From the NCBI GenBank assembly GCA_963971285.1, contig OZ020259.1, positions 1,798,001 to 1,862,000 of the forward strand: DNA of 64,000 nucleotides. The letters are read 5' to 3'. Under the pieces are notes generated by a model. It was not told the DNA's origin and ran no database searches. It saw nothing but the letters and a program-made list of their open reading frames with translations. Below are positions 11,544-24,600 of the stretch, piece after piece (within the stretch, counting starts at the first letter, position 1; each line of letters opens with the position of its first letter). Origin of the DNA: Astropecten irregularis. Lineage: Eukaryota; Echinodermata; Asteroidea; Paxillosida; Astropectinidae. A program made the position numbers and the translations under genes.

Positions 11544-12194
11544 ATGACGTCTTTTGGGAGTCGACCAAACACCGGTCGAGAAAGCAGCCTTAGTGTTGAT
11601 GGTCAGACAATGCATTCTACCACCCCACTCCACAAATCAAAGAAGACCTACAAGTATCGCCGAGTTGCAAACAGCGGTTCCGTGGATGAAACACTGTTCT
11701 CCTCTCATCGTGAAGATTACCTGAGATCGTCGTCTAACGCTAGACCGTCGTCAAACACTAGACCTGGTTCGGTCGGAGGCAGGAGCGAGTGGATAGTGCA
11801 CGGGGAACAGAATCATTCCCCGGTTGAGACACCCAAGCGGATTTCGTCGGGCACGCCACCCATCAAGTCCCCGTTGATCGGGGTCGGCGAACCGCCACGC
11901 ACCCGATCGCGGATGTACAAGCACACGCCGAGTTACGTTGACGAGATGCTGTTCGGACCCAAGCTGAAGGAGCCCGATTTTGCCGCTCCTTGGGAAAAGC
12001 CGCAGGACAAGAGGAAGGGACCGGTGCTGATTTGGAGCCCGCCCGTGGCAGGTAGCTTGAGCTGTCCTCCAACATCGAGCCGGTCGGCCGTCAGCGCAGG
12101 AAGTCGTCCTGGATCTGCCCAAGGACGCCAATCAGGCTCTGCTTCTCGCAACGGGAAAAGACCCGCTACTCCCAGCAAACCAGTTTGGAAATGA
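11544..12194 (+). CDS. RITA1: RBPJ-interacting and tubulin-associated protein (RITA1)
   Basis: A single coding exon of 216 aa. In vertebrates RITA binds the Notch transcription factor RBPJ/CSL, exports it from the nucleus and associates with tubulin. Recognisable motifs are a first VDETLF block (residues 47-52), a second HTPSYVDEMLFG block (127-138) followed by PDFAAPW, a hydrophobic-W-x-P motif LIWSPP (162-167) matching the RBPJ-binding LWTPPP of human RITA, and a lysine-tipped C-terminus KPVWK (212-216), like human KPPWK. The rest is Ser/Pro/Arg-rich and probably disordered. The human protein is 269 aa. The start is the ATG before TSFGSRP; the frame is open upstream to ATG 11472, but that would cross the likely acceptor at 11493. 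The start codon and 5' UTR splice are inference; the family call rests on three motifs in the right order. Confidence 0.87.
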   Translation: MTSFGSRPNTGRESSLSVDGQTMHSTTPLHKSKKTYKYRRVANSGSVDETLFSSHREDYLRSSSNARPSSNTRPGSVGGRSEWIVHGEQNHSPVETPKRISSGTPPIKSPLIGVGEPPRTRSRMYKHTPSYVDEMLFGPKLKEPDFAAPWEKPQDKRKGPVLIWSPPVAGSLSCPPTSSRSAVSAGSRPGSAQGRQSGSASRNGKRPATPSKPVWK

Positions 12195-12514
12195 AAGCAA
12201 AAGAGGAATACTCCGTTGATGGAAAGGACAGAGAAAAATCCATCAAATGTGAATGGAACGTTGGTATTAAAATTATTCATCTGCTGTCAATTATTCAAGG
12301 AATACTTGAAGCAGTTTGTCAATGGATTGTGTAGATTTGCCGAGTGGAACTCATTCAGATATTTAGAATCTTTAGTTTTCAATGTTTTAACATTGCATCT
12401 CAGTATTCTATTTTGTGGACATCACTGATGAGCATTATAGTTTATCATCTGCGTAATTAATTTGTGTAACATTAAACAGTTTATGAGTTTAAGCTTAATA
12501 TCAAAATTGTTTTT

Positions 12515-12683
12515 GGTCTTTGGTTAACTCTCTTCTGGATAAATGGAGCATTTTAGGCAGAAACGTATGTTTCTACCATCACCATCTTTATACCCTGTAT
12601 ATTATACGAAAATCTGTGGAGATTTCTTTTTCAATAATTTATATGCTACCAAAGTATGATACTACCTTAAAAGAAAAGGCAAT
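12515..12683. repeat. Partial R4 element
   Basis: Shares TCTGGATAAAT, GTTTCTACCAT, AAATCTGTGGAGA and ACCAAAGTATGATACTACC with other R4 copies. Internally deleted. Confidence 0.65.
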
Positions 12684-13330
12684 GAAGGGTGCATTTAGTA
12701 TGGATGTGGTGGCGCTTACTCGGACCATGTTAAATATCTGTTAGATACTCTCTTGATAAAATACATTCTTGCCAGTGTGTTTAATAATTTTAAAAGTGGG
12801 GAATTTAATTTGACCGATCTAATAAGCCCCTCCCACTGGACACATGGGCAATGAACGTGCATTCCTCTTCAATCATGTCAATACCATGATGTGTGCTCCA
12901 GTCCCACATGTCAGACCTAAATCACGGCTATGACTGATCAGAGCAAACAGGGTTTGGGTAGAACGGATCGGTCTGTTATATAAAATATTCTCCATTCTGT
13001 GTTCGACATGGTTTTAGTATCAAGTTTAGATTTTATTTTGAGCTTTGTAAATTTACAACTGGTGGACCATATGTACTTGTACAGATAAAAATAAATTATG
13101 ATGACTTTTATATCATTACATTCCTGATACATCAGTGAACATGCTTTTCTTTTCAAAAATTATAATTCTGTTTGAATGACAAGTATTCGAAATATTGTTG
13201 AAATGAATGCAGTACAAGTATCACCATAAACAAAATGGTGTTCTTATGTAGCTACTACCTAACAAAAATACGTCAGAAATATATGTTTATGCTTTTAAAT
13301 TGTACATGTATGTGGAAGTTAATGTCATGG

Positions 13331-13336
13331 AATAAA
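13331..13336 (+). other. Poly(A) signal AATAAA (RITA1 candidate)
   Basis: First strong AATAAA on the plus strand in the distal RITA1 3' region, followed by GT-rich sequence (TTTGGTGTG). Confidence 0.45.
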
Positions 13337-13385
13337 ATGAAAAATCAGACGCATTTGGTGTGACTCAAAATTAACAGATTCATAT

Positions 13386-13391
13386 TTTATT
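13386..13391 (-). other. Poly(A) signal AATAAA on minus strand (DENND3 distal candidate)
   Basis: TTTATT on plus, read as AATAAA on minus. It lies only about 50 bp from the RITA1 candidate signal. A nearer alternative is at 15380-15385. Confidence 0.35.
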
Positions 13392-13699
13392 GACTGTTCT
13401 GTCTGTCACTTTCCGACATTGACCGATTGACTGACCGCCCGATCTGTATGGACCGTATTGAGTCTTCGGCACCATGCATGCCATGCAAAGGACAGTGGGT
13501 AATCCTGTGGCAAATGTACACTCATCGCTAGCCCTAGCAACAATTTTAGCTAGAATGCTTAGCGTATACCCCATTTGGGCCTGTTTTAGGCTATCTTCGA
13601 TAAGGTCCATTGATTTAATTGATGTTTAATTGATCAACTACCTGACGTGTTAATCAGCTGGCTGGTTAAATGCAACTGTGACCGACTGATAAATTAACC

Positions 13700-13765
13700 A
13701 ATTAATTGAAAAGTGAATAAAGACAAATTTACTCGAGTGGGATTCAAACCAGCGACCTCTGCTTC
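13700..13765 (-). repeat. R1 fragment
   Basis: TTGAAAAGTGAATAAAGAC followed by GGGATTCAAACCAGCGACC: the left arm and inverted box B of the R1 family. Confidence 0.65.
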
Positions 13766-14479
13766 CCTTGTGTTTATTTCATGTAAATTAATTAAGCCAA
13801 GTATGAAATTACCTTTCAATGGCTAAAGTAACGGGCATGATTGTCTGATTACAATGATGAAATTAACTCATCAAGTCTTTCAACTGCATGCATTCTCTGT
13901 GGAAGCACTTTTATTCCATTAGACATTTCTAGCCAAATGGCACATCTTTATATTTATACAAGTTTTACAAATGTCCCAAACATTATGTGTGTGTACTATA
14001 TACAGATAGATATATAAATCTTTGTATCTGTTTACAAAATTAAGGATTGAAATTGTTCATTGCACATGACATTAAAAAGCTTTCATTAAAAAAAAAACAC
14101 ACACAAATATTCATTTGTATGATATATATTTTTTTTATTTATAAGCGCATTTCTTTTTGAGATTATTTATAGTCTATAAAAAGAAAGGATTCAAATCTTT
14201 GTTTGCTTGCAAAATGTTTTCTCCCCAACGATACAGTATACTCCAGCTTGGAAATATTGCATCCATTTTTTCATAAGAAATCAATTTCAAGATATGGAAC
14301 GTATTTGATGACATTCTGGTAAAGGAATGGAAGGTTTTGTAAAATCTGAGCAGCTCTCTATCACAGTGGATCAGAGAAAGAAACTCATAAAGAGCTTTGA
14401 AAGATGATTTTGTACAGATTAAAATTTCTTCTGCCGTTCTCTGTATGAAGGAAAATCATAAATGATTAACTAACGATAA

Positions 14480-14612
14480 TTAAAGGCATAATACATAATT
14501 GGTAAAGGTCACAGAACAGCACTCACACTTTGTTTAATCCATCATGTACATGAAATAATAAACCTGTGAAAATTTGAGCTGAATCAGACATAGTCACGAG
14601 AAAATAGCAAAA
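14480..14612. repeat. Partial R4 element (right half)
   Basis: GGTAAAGGTCACAGAACAG, TGTACATGAAATAATAAACC and CACGAGAAAATAGC match, in reverse, the right half of the R4 copy at 16633-16952. Confidence 0.65.
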
Positions 14613-14951
14613 ACAAACAAAATCTAAAACTTCAAAACAGAATAGAGTTGTAATCACGCAATGGCAAGTTACACTTAAAGAAGTCTGACTAAACGTAGGA
14701 GAATAAACTGCTAAGTAATAGTCAGAGAACATAAAAACAGATATATTGATTGTCGGATCTCTTGGTGAAGGCTGCCCTGCAGGTAGTGCTGAAAGAATCC
14801 TCTAAGATAAAAGAAAATACATCCAAAGAGCGTATAAAAACCAATGAAGTTAATACAGGTTCGATCAACGAACCATACTTTAAAATTGTTGATGACTGCT
14901 GGACAAAAGCATGCCAGCTTGAGTTCACTATGTGTAAAGTTCACTATGGGC

Positions 14952-15190
14952 GTTTTCGAAACGGAGGCTCAGGCTCCGTCTCAGGCTCCGGCTCAATTTC
15001 GTGAATCCATTCTGAAATAACAGGTATCAAAATAGAGGCTTTTGGCAGTGGTTCGGAAGTAGATTCTCTGGTTTGAAAAAGGAAACCGGAGCTTCAGCTT
15101 CAATAGAAAACCACAACCTATATTTTCAGCATGTGGATGTCAGAGCTGGAGCTGGAGCCGGAGCCGGAGCCTCCGTTTCATAAACGCCCC
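14952..15190. repeat. Inverted-repeat element, family R5 (GGCTCCGGCTC ends)
   Basis: Ends are GGGCGTTTTCGAAACGGAGG and GAGCCTCCGTTTCATAAACG, in inverted orientation around a ~240-bp body with GAATCCATT, GGTATCAAAATAGAGGC and ATATTTTCAGCATG. Three further copies are present. Confidence 0.85.
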
Positions 15191-15670
15191 ACAAGGTGTG
15201 GCCAAGCTGGTTAATGAGTGAGTGCTATTGCACTTACAAGACCATTCTATGTACAAACAGTGGTTGGTGTAGGCTGTAATACCTGGGACATATAAAGCCA
15301 GAGAAGCGACATGAACGATCCTGCTCTGGCCTAGGTCTACGTCTTCCAGTCCATGTTGTACTATACAGAGACTATCAGGTTTATTTCAGTAGGAGGGACC
15401 GCTGTCTCCACTTGTTCTAAGCGTATGATGTCCTTTGCCTTGATGAGGACACATGATGATGATGAAGATACTGCACAGCATTTATAAAGCGCCGTTTATC
15501 TGTCTAAAAAAAGGCGCCGGTTCCACCTATAGTTAATGACCATTAAAAGAGCACAGAAGGGGGTACCACTGACAATTTCGGTTTGGATGGACATGGACAA
15601 GGGTTTGAAAGGAGCTTGGGCACTTGTCTCCTTCCAGACAGACCTGGGTGACGTCAGGAAGCCTAGGCTA

Positions 15671-18600
15671 TCAAACCAGGAAGTTGGTCCTCCACACGGC
15701 CACCTTCCCGTCCCGGCTTCCCGCCCCCGTCATGACATAGCGGGACTCCGCCTGCGTCATAGATCGGATGGCGTCGTCGTGGGCCGTCAGCGCCTTCTCG
15801 TACTGTCCCGTGTCGATGTTGAAGAGGTGGATCTTGCCCTGCTTGCTGGCCACCCAGAGCTAAGATAAGAGATGGAGGTATAATATTAGCATCTATCACT
15901 TCATATGTAAACCACAACACCAGTGTGTTAAGCTCTTGAACCAGAACTACTAGGAAGAATCTTCTGGGAGGGTACTTACTCTCTTGTTTACGGCGGCCAG
16001 TTTGCTGATGCCACGGCAATCGACCTTGAGCACCTTCTGTCTCTGGAACGAAGTCTTGTCCCAGCTGACCAGCTCGCCCCTCCGACCACAACCAGCCCAC
16101 AACTATATCCGTTTGAGAAGCAGACAAACCAAAATCAAATGCTTAGACTAGAGTTAGGAGGGCCTGATGTTTCGATCCTAGCAGGATTTTTCTAAAAAGC
16201 TACAGGCTAAATCAAATTAGCAAATGAGAAAATCAGTAAATGAATGTTTTTCAGTTGACTGTTTTGTCTTGAGAGAATCTCAAGCCTAATATTTCCTTAC
16301 AGTGCTTGCTGTGATGACAAACGTTTCCAGTAGGACTGGGAATCCTTTGTCGTCCTGGTACACGAACTTCTGCAGGACGGATCCGTCTTTCTGCACCAGC
16401 CTGATGTCATCCTTGGTACCTGGTGATCATTATAACGGTTTGAATATTATTAATATCAATGAAATCTGTGGTGTCTTGAATACCACAATACACCACAGTG
16501 ATCCAGTTCCGCTACAGAGACTGTGGTAATGTGTGGTAAACAGCTTGACTTTGTAGGTTCAGAGGGTTAGGATTAAGTTTTTTTTTAAACAGCCTGTAAT
16601 CTTTATTCTGCTTAAAACTTTATAGACCACTTAAGGTACAGTACAGGATTGGTATCATACCCAAACAGAAATGTTCACAGATTTCCATTTAACTTTCAGA
16701 ATATGAAGATGGTACTGATAAAAACATACTGTCAAAACATTTCTGTCTGAAATGATGTATTTTTCCAGAAATTAGTACAAATTTAATTAAAGAAAAATTG
16801 AGTTGGGTTTTCGCTATTTTCTCGTGACTCTGCAGCTCTGATGTCCGATTAAGCTCAAATTTTCGCAGGTTTATTATTTCATGTACATGTTGGATCAGAC
16901 AAAGTGTGAGTGCTGTTCTGTGACCTTTACCAATCATGTATTATACCTTTAAACTGAGACCACTTAAACTAAGCTAAGGAAATCTGTCTCTGGATTAAGA
17001 GGAATTGTGTCTGTTCGAGACTTACAGCACCAAAGCCGATGAGACGCATTGTCCCATTTGATGGATACCAGTTTGTCCGTGTTCTGCAGCTGGATCACGT
17101 TCTTCTTGCTCAGCGTTGCCGTATCCCACTCGATGATCTGGCCATTCAAGCTGGCTGTGTACGCAGTGCTGTAAAAGACAAGAGAAATACGGCAATTTTC
17201 ACTTTTATTTCTGATTTTTATTTTTTTATTTTTTTTTTTTAGGAAAACTTGGTCATCCCTTACGTTTCCGTGTCTGTGACGGTGATATCGGAGACGATGT
17301 CGTTGTGGTCCATCAGCTGCTTGTTAGCGGAGTACGTGTGGATGTCTATGATGTAGATGGTGGTGTCAAAGGAACCGGCCCAAACCTGGTCCCCAGCGAC
17401 GTACTGAAGACAACACTGCATCAAGACAAATATTTACAACCAGAATTATTTTTCCAGTCTAATTGCAAGCTTCTGCCTGTTTCCCTGGTCATTCTGTCCC
17501 CCTTTGTTCTGATCCACTCATCCATTTATGTGTATCTTTAGTTGCATGTTCTTGTCCTCTTGTCATTTGGCCTTTGAGAAAGATCCTGCTAGGAAATTTC
17601 GGACCCTCCTAACTCCAAGAAAAATTCATTTCAGTACATGTTGGAAAATCTTGCAAAGTGCTCATCAACTCCCAAAATTACTGGGACATATAAAAAGCTT
17701 AAAGTTAGAGGGTCTGGCAGTTTCGATCCTAGCAGGATCTTTTTCAAAGGCGAAAAGGGTTGGCCTTTGAGATAGATTTGGCTAGGAATTGAAAATATCG
17801 GGCCTATCTCCCTTAATACTCTAAAGCAAAAAAGTATATTCAGGACATTGGTTTTTCAAACACCAGACCAGGACTTTAACCCTCGGTTTTCGATTCTAAG
17901 GAAAAAACCCACCAAGTTTAACAAATGTTCTCTAATTATGAAATACTCCTGTCCGAATGTGTTTTGGTTTAGAACCAGCAACTTCCAGAATACCATACTG
18001 GTGCTCTTCCCAACTGAGCTACCAAGCTCAATGTTGGTGGTGTCCTAAATAGTCAATTATCTTTGTTCGTTTGGCAGTCAGCTTCAATGACTTAAAATTC
18101 AGTCAGTTTCCCTTGTGGTTATTTGATGATTGTGTTTGGATTTCAGTTAAACTTACCACTCGGTCCTTTGCCTCTGGTATTTCAGCCTCGAGTAGGAAGT
18201 TACTTCCGTCGTAGACTTTGACCATTCCTGAGCCCATGGCGCACCACAGCTTGGGGCGGGTATCGTCCTGGATGGGTGAGTAACTTCGGTCTGCAACGAC
18301 AACAAAAATAGGAGGAATGATTCACCACAATACAGGCTCACTCGTGATGACGTTTGGTAACAAATCATCACGACATAAGGTAATACTGAGCAGAAGAAAT
18401 CAGGGGCCAATTTCACGGCCCTGCTTAGCACAAAAATTTGCTAAGCATGAAATTTCTGTCTTATTAAAAATAGGATTAACAACCAAATTTCCATGTGTTG
18501 TGTTTCATTAGTGGTACAGTGGAATGCCTCTAGAACAAACCCACCGGGAGTCACAGGAAATGTTTGTTATAGCCGTCATTCGTTACAGTAAACAATATTC

Positions 18601-21600
18601 AAGAGGCCTATACATTGTACATGAAAATTCGGAGCAAAGGTTGATGTTCGGTATAGCCAAATGTTTCGGTATACTGGTTTCGTTATAGTGGCGTTTCACT
18701 GTATTAGTCCCTTTATGGCAACGGCTCCATTGGTTCTGTACATTTGTTCCAACTGTGGATTTCCCCCCAAACGTGGACCTCATTGTGTCTTTTATCATCA
18801 GTTTGAGAATCCCAATCCAAACTCTTGAAATCTTGACTTACTTCCCGGTGTGTACAGCATCGCTTCCACAGTACTACGCTGAGCCTCGTTACTGGACGGG
18901 TTGAACTTGTGGACGAGGGCGTTGTTCGTCTCCGTTGCGATGCTGGCCTTACCCTGACACTTCTGACGAGTGAAGTAACACAGAATCTACCAAACAAACA
19001 TTAAACCCCCAAAAATTGAAAATTTCAAAATATGTCATTTTCAACGGTAAAACGTTACGATCCTGTAAGTTTGACAACAAGTGAGTAAAAGACACAAAAC
19101 AGGTGGAAACACACAGAAGACTCGAGAGGAATACTTTGAAATGAATTAGTTCATCATATTCAGATCTAACATGAATGGATGTCTTACTTGCGACACGACT
19201 TCCAAGCGCTTAGCGTAGAGGGCGCCAGAGTTTTCGGCGCTGCGTATGACGGCGTCCAGGAGGCAGATGTTCCTGGCGGCTTGCTGTATGATATGTGGAT
19301 CTTTCTGCGTGTCTGCGATCTCCCGCCCGGACCACATCTCGGTGATCAGCGTGTACCAGCTGTTACGCTCCCCCTTCAGGTTTGCCATGTAGGGCTTCTT
19401 GTTGGGTCCTGAAAAAAAACATCATCATTACAGAACCGAGCCAAGTCTATTATTAATCCAAAATTTTAAAATATGAAATGAATGATGCAAGAAATTTAGA
19501 TGGTTAAGGGATTATTGTACAATGGCTTGTTTGGAGACTCACGTTTGCTGTATATCCTTAGAGCCGGTACACTGCTAAGGAGTAAGTACGACCGCTCAAA
19601 CTTCTCCAGGAGAGCGATGTCTCGTATCCGAATCACCTCGTTAAAGTTGTTGCTGCCCTCTGTGAGGAAGAATAACCTAGACCGACGAAAACAAAAAGAA
19701 ATCAGTGATCACAAAGAAATAATCACAAAGAAAGCCAATTAAGAGAGAGAAACTGGTTGCATGATCCCGGCCACTGAAAAGCCAGGCCAGGCCTGGGCTT
19801 TGTCTTGAAGTATCAATTTCAAGCGACTGCTTTGTCCTGGATCACAGCAGTAAAAAAGAATCAGTTGGGTCGATTTATAAAGTGGGAACCGGATGGACCA
19901 CAAAAACATTGTAATCTACCACGGTCAAACCTGTGATTGTGGCCACAAAGATCAGACAGTTCATCACACTTAACGACTGCCAACATAAGTCGCTTCAGTG
20001 GAGGTTTCAGTAGGCTGGAAGGAACCAACTGTGGATGCCCTTGCCTGGTTGTCTTCCCTAGACCTTGCCCTTAACATCTAGACAGTAAGGCTAGTGTTCT
20101 GAACCACAGAAGGACTAGCTGTCACATACAGTGCTGCAGTGGAGGTTTCAGTAGGCTGGAAGGAACCAACTGTGGATGCCCTAGCCCGATTTTCTTCCCT
20201 AGACCTTGCCCTTAACATGTAGACAGTAAGGCTAGTGTTCTGAACCACAGAAGGACTAGCTGTCACATACAGTGCTGCAGTGGAGGTTTCAGTAGGCTGG
20301 AAGGAACCAACTGTGGATGCCCTAGCCTGATTGTCTTCCCTAGACCTTGCCCTTAACATGTAGACAGTAAGGCTAGTGTTCTGAACCACAGAAGGACTAG
20401 CTGTCACATACAGTGCTGCAGTGGAGGTTTCAGTAGGCTGGAAGGAACAACTGAAGATGCCACTGCCTCGTTGTTTTACTATCAATCAGGTATGATGGTT
20501 TATCCTTCGTGATTCGACAAACAATCGATCGTGGGGCTTTGTGAAATCGACCCCTGACCCTTTATTAGACTTCATACGAAAGAGGAAGACTGCAAAATTA
20601 AACTCCGAGTGACCACTGGTCATCTCCTCCTTCCAAAGGGACTTGAATCCAACCTTTTGTCCGTCATGACCAGCCGGCCCATCCCTTCATGGGAGCTGGT
20701 CAGTGAGGAGACCTTCAGGATGCTCTCGGTCAGGTCCAGAAACGTCTCGTAGATGTGGTCGGGGATTGCCTTGCCTTGCAACGCTCCCTCTTTCCACGCA
20801 TCAACGAACACGTTAAACGTCTCCGCATCAAGACCTATTTCCAAATAGAGAGAAAAGAGAATGAGGGTACTGCACCATGGTGACCACCACTGGCTTTTAA
20901 TTTTTTAATCAGCCAGTGGAGGCTAATGTTCTAAGTATCCAGGAGGTTGCTGATTTGAATCCCGCTTCAGTCAATTTTTCTCTGGTAAATTTTCACCAAA
21001 TTTTTAAAGAAGCTGAATGTTGCCTACCTCCACTCCATTTTGCTGACCCGCTGTCAGCGGCTTGATTGAAGCCGCCAGTCAGAGCATTGAAGAGACGCTC
21101 TATGACATCCACATCGATGGCTATCTCCAAATTCTGGACATGGTTCACAAACTCAATCAACCCTTTGATATGCAAAGAGATGAAACAACATAATCTTTCA
21201 TAAATAGAGGCCATATAATAATATTATAATTAATAATCAAATAACCACAAGGGAAACTGACTGGATTACGAACAAAGACAATTTGACTATTAGGAACACC
21301 ACCAACATAGGGCTGGGTAGCTCAGTTGGTAAGAGTGACATCGGGATTCCAGAGGTCACTGGTTCGACTCCCGCTCCAGGCAATTTTTCTATGTCCACTT
21401 GCTAATATTATAATTATCATAATTATAATTGCTGGATTCAAGTTGATGTTTTGAAACCGACGACTATCTGGTACCTAGAGCGCCCTCTTGTGGTATATCC
21501 TCAGCGATGGTGGAAGGAATGGCCCCCGATGGTCTCTTGCGCAGACTGATCTTCTTCAAGATTTCCCCTCGTTTATAGAACTCCTGCTCCTCCAGCTCTG

Positions 21601-24600
21601 CCTTCTCCGATGAGCTCAGCTCCTCCACGACTCGCCTGATTTCCCTGCAAACCGAAACCAGTTAGGCATTTTGATAAAGGTTTCCCAACCAACTTTCGAG
21701 GACACGTATATCTCACTTAATTTGCCATTCAGCTCATTCCATTTCATTTGAAAAGGAAATGTTCTTCCGACGTCAAGATTTCAACAATCTCAAAGTGTCC
21801 TGGGCTGTTTCACGAAACATACAAGATTAACCAATTTTACGGCCCTGCTTAGCACAAATATGTGCTAACCATGAAATTTCTGTCTTAATAAAAACAGGAT
21901 TAACAACCAAATTTCCATGTGTTGTGTATCACTTGATTGTTCTTTGGCTGTTGTTCGCCGAGCATGAATATAAAATGGAATTTTTAATGGTGGTTTGTTA
22001 TAACACAGAGCTACAAACTGTAGCTCTATGGTTATATTGAGCAAGACATTTTGTGCTTAGCAATTTTTTTGTGCTTAACAGCTCCATGAAATCAGCCCCA
22101 ATTGTCAGTATCATCATAGTGATTTCTTAGGTAACGTCACACTTTACTAAGCAATTTAAGATCGATTCACGATTTTAAGGCTGATCTTAGTAATTCCTGA
22201 AAACAACAACTGGTGTCACATACTTGAGATTCACTGGCCATACAAGATCATTGAAGTTTAAAAAGATCAATCCATTTTTAAAAAAGTTCATAATTGTTTT
22301 CATTCAGCCATTTGGGCACTCTAAAAATTTTTTTACCAGTATACACAATTTGGAAATAGGTACCATTATTTGAACAAAAGAAATTGAATTCTTAGTGATT
22401 TTCTTCGGTTTTTTTTCTGGGACCTTTCTTTCACTGTACTTACTCCACTGGGAATATGGACAGATCAGTGGTGTGTAGGTTGTGGAAGTCGTCCAGCCCA
22501 TCCAGGGGGCGCGAGCACGCTATTTGGAACATCCCCCTAAGGTAGAGGTAGGATGCCTTGATGTTGGCAGACACTAGACCCTGACGACAACAAGACAATT
22601 CTCTTTTAGGAAATGATGGACATTTAAGGACTGTTTGACTGTTTTCATCGGAATATTTGTTCGTAAATTTCATAGGGAGAAAAACTAACCTTCATCTGAA
22701 AAGTGATCTGTTCAATGCAATCATCGTAGAACTGCTGAGCTGAAACGACAACAAACAACTAAGAAATTATCACCCTAAATCACTTGTTACTTGTTACAAC
22801 TGACTCAAACTGGAAGAAGCAATATGCGAATTAGAGAACCATGAACTATGAAAACAGACGACGAGACAATAAATAATAATTTGAACATTTAATCTGTCTG
22901 CCCATTTGTTTCCATTGGCCAGAATGACAACCGGTTAGACTTGTAGACAAGTCGTTAGATGTCGCGGCGATATCGTCTTCTCGTGAGACTCTTGACTCCA
23001 GAGGGACTTCTAGAAGTTGGTCCCGAGAGCCGAAATCTCGCCAGAGCCAGGAGTCTCACGAGAAAGTATAGCGGTATATAGCCAGAGGTAATTTTAATAC
23101 GTACTTGAGGTCAGAGGTACTTGGAACAGTGGTAAATGGAAGGCTAGATATTCATGCTTGGCCTTCTGGGTGGAAACTTTCCGACCTGTCAGGGGAATCT
23201 GTAAGGACGCACTACTGGCCTTCCTTCGTCTGCAAAAACAAAAAGAGAAAATAATGAAAAACTGAAAACAACAACCGGGGTAATATAATGAGCTGAAAAT
23301 GGTGCTTAGAATATGCTCTCCGCTGCTGAAAATGTTCTCAGGTAAAATTTTTTAAAGGTACTATTAAATACTTTGGTAACATACCAAAACAGAAATCTCC
23401 ACAGATTTATCTATAACTGTTTATATATGGTATCAAGATGGTTATGGTAGAAACATGTCGTTCAAGTTTTTCTGCCTAAAATGCTGTATTTATACCAGAA
23501 AGAATTGACCAAAAACAATTTTGATCTTTAAAAGATAAAAAATAATGGTGGAAAAATTTTAAAAATACCATGGGTATTTTTCACTGTTTTCTTAAAAAAA
23601 AGTGGGCACCGTATGGGACTGGAAATTTCACAGACGATTATTGCTTTATCTTCCTTAATATTTTTGCCCATGAATCTGCATTTCTTTGACAAAAACCAAA
23701 GTATGATATTACCTTGAATATACTTACGAGTGTGACTCATTTGGGAGGCTATAATGGCGGGATTTGGTGTCCAAGTTCAAGTAGTAATCTTTCTTCTTCT
23801 CTAGTCTGTCCTGCTTAAAGATCCTGAACAGCTGGGTTTCGACAAACTTTTCAGTAAAAAAAAGAAACGAATACGAATAATAATAATATTTATCGCAGTT
23901 AATAAAAATAATAATGAAAAATTCTTATATAGCGCCCTTCCAGATAAATCTGCTCAAGGCGCCTCACAAAGAAAAGACGTAAAAAAAGTGATTTGCTCTC
24001 CAAGTTAGTACAAACAGGTCAGAAGGAGAATAAGTGTGTTTTCAATTTCTTCTTAAATGAACCGACTGTGAGACAGGAACGGATATCAAGGGGGAAATTA
24101 TTCCAAATCCTGGGGTCAGCAAAACTAATATTTTGTTCACATTTTTTAGTGTGATAGGAATGGATAGGAATATTGATGATTTCCCTAAAAGTAAAGAATT
24201 TCAAGTTTGTTCGCAAATCTGTTGAACAAAATAAATCGTGCAAGTGAGAACACATAAATTTCATCTCAAATGTTTTCAGAACTGAGTGAGTTTTGGATGG
24301 AAACTTGATACTCATTGAAGATTTGCATTGACTTGTGGATGACTCATATTGGCACGGCTTTTGCAGGATTTTGTTTTGAACTTCCACAATTTGCTATATG
24401 AAAGTGTTATAGTTACCACAGAGTAAAATTCCACCTCTCCATCACCTTTACTGGCAATATACTCCTCCGACTTGAACCGCTTCAGGTCAAAGTTCATAAA
24501 CTCATTGATGTCCCTGAAAAAAAAGGTACCGGTAATAACATGTGCAAAATCACAAAATGTTTAGTTCTTTTCTTTACCTGTTGAGAAAAATTGATCAGAA

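Larger units (their letters stand above)
12195..15670. other. 3' UTRs of convergent RITA1 and DENND3
   Basis: No coding sequence seen. Plus-strand AATAAA at 13331-13336 may end RITA1. On the minus strand AATAAA occurs at 15380-15385 (about 290 bp past the DENND3 stop) and at 13386-13391 (about 2.3 kb past it). Repeats: R4 at 12515-12683 and 14480-14612, an R1 fragment at 13700-13765, R5 at 14952-15190. Confidence 0.6.

Noticed and set aside
11751..12131. Minus-strand ORFs opposite RITA1
   Set aside because: Shadow frames of the GC-rich RITA1 exon; the plus strand carries the RITA motifs.
15536..15868. Plus-strand ORF opposite the last DENND3 exon
   Set aside because: The minus strand encodes a clear WD40 segment ending at 15671; the plus frame is a shadow.
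24019..24387. An independent 122-codon gene in DENND3
   Set aside because: Its C-terminus is that of a non-LTR reverse transcriptase and it is 5'-truncated.
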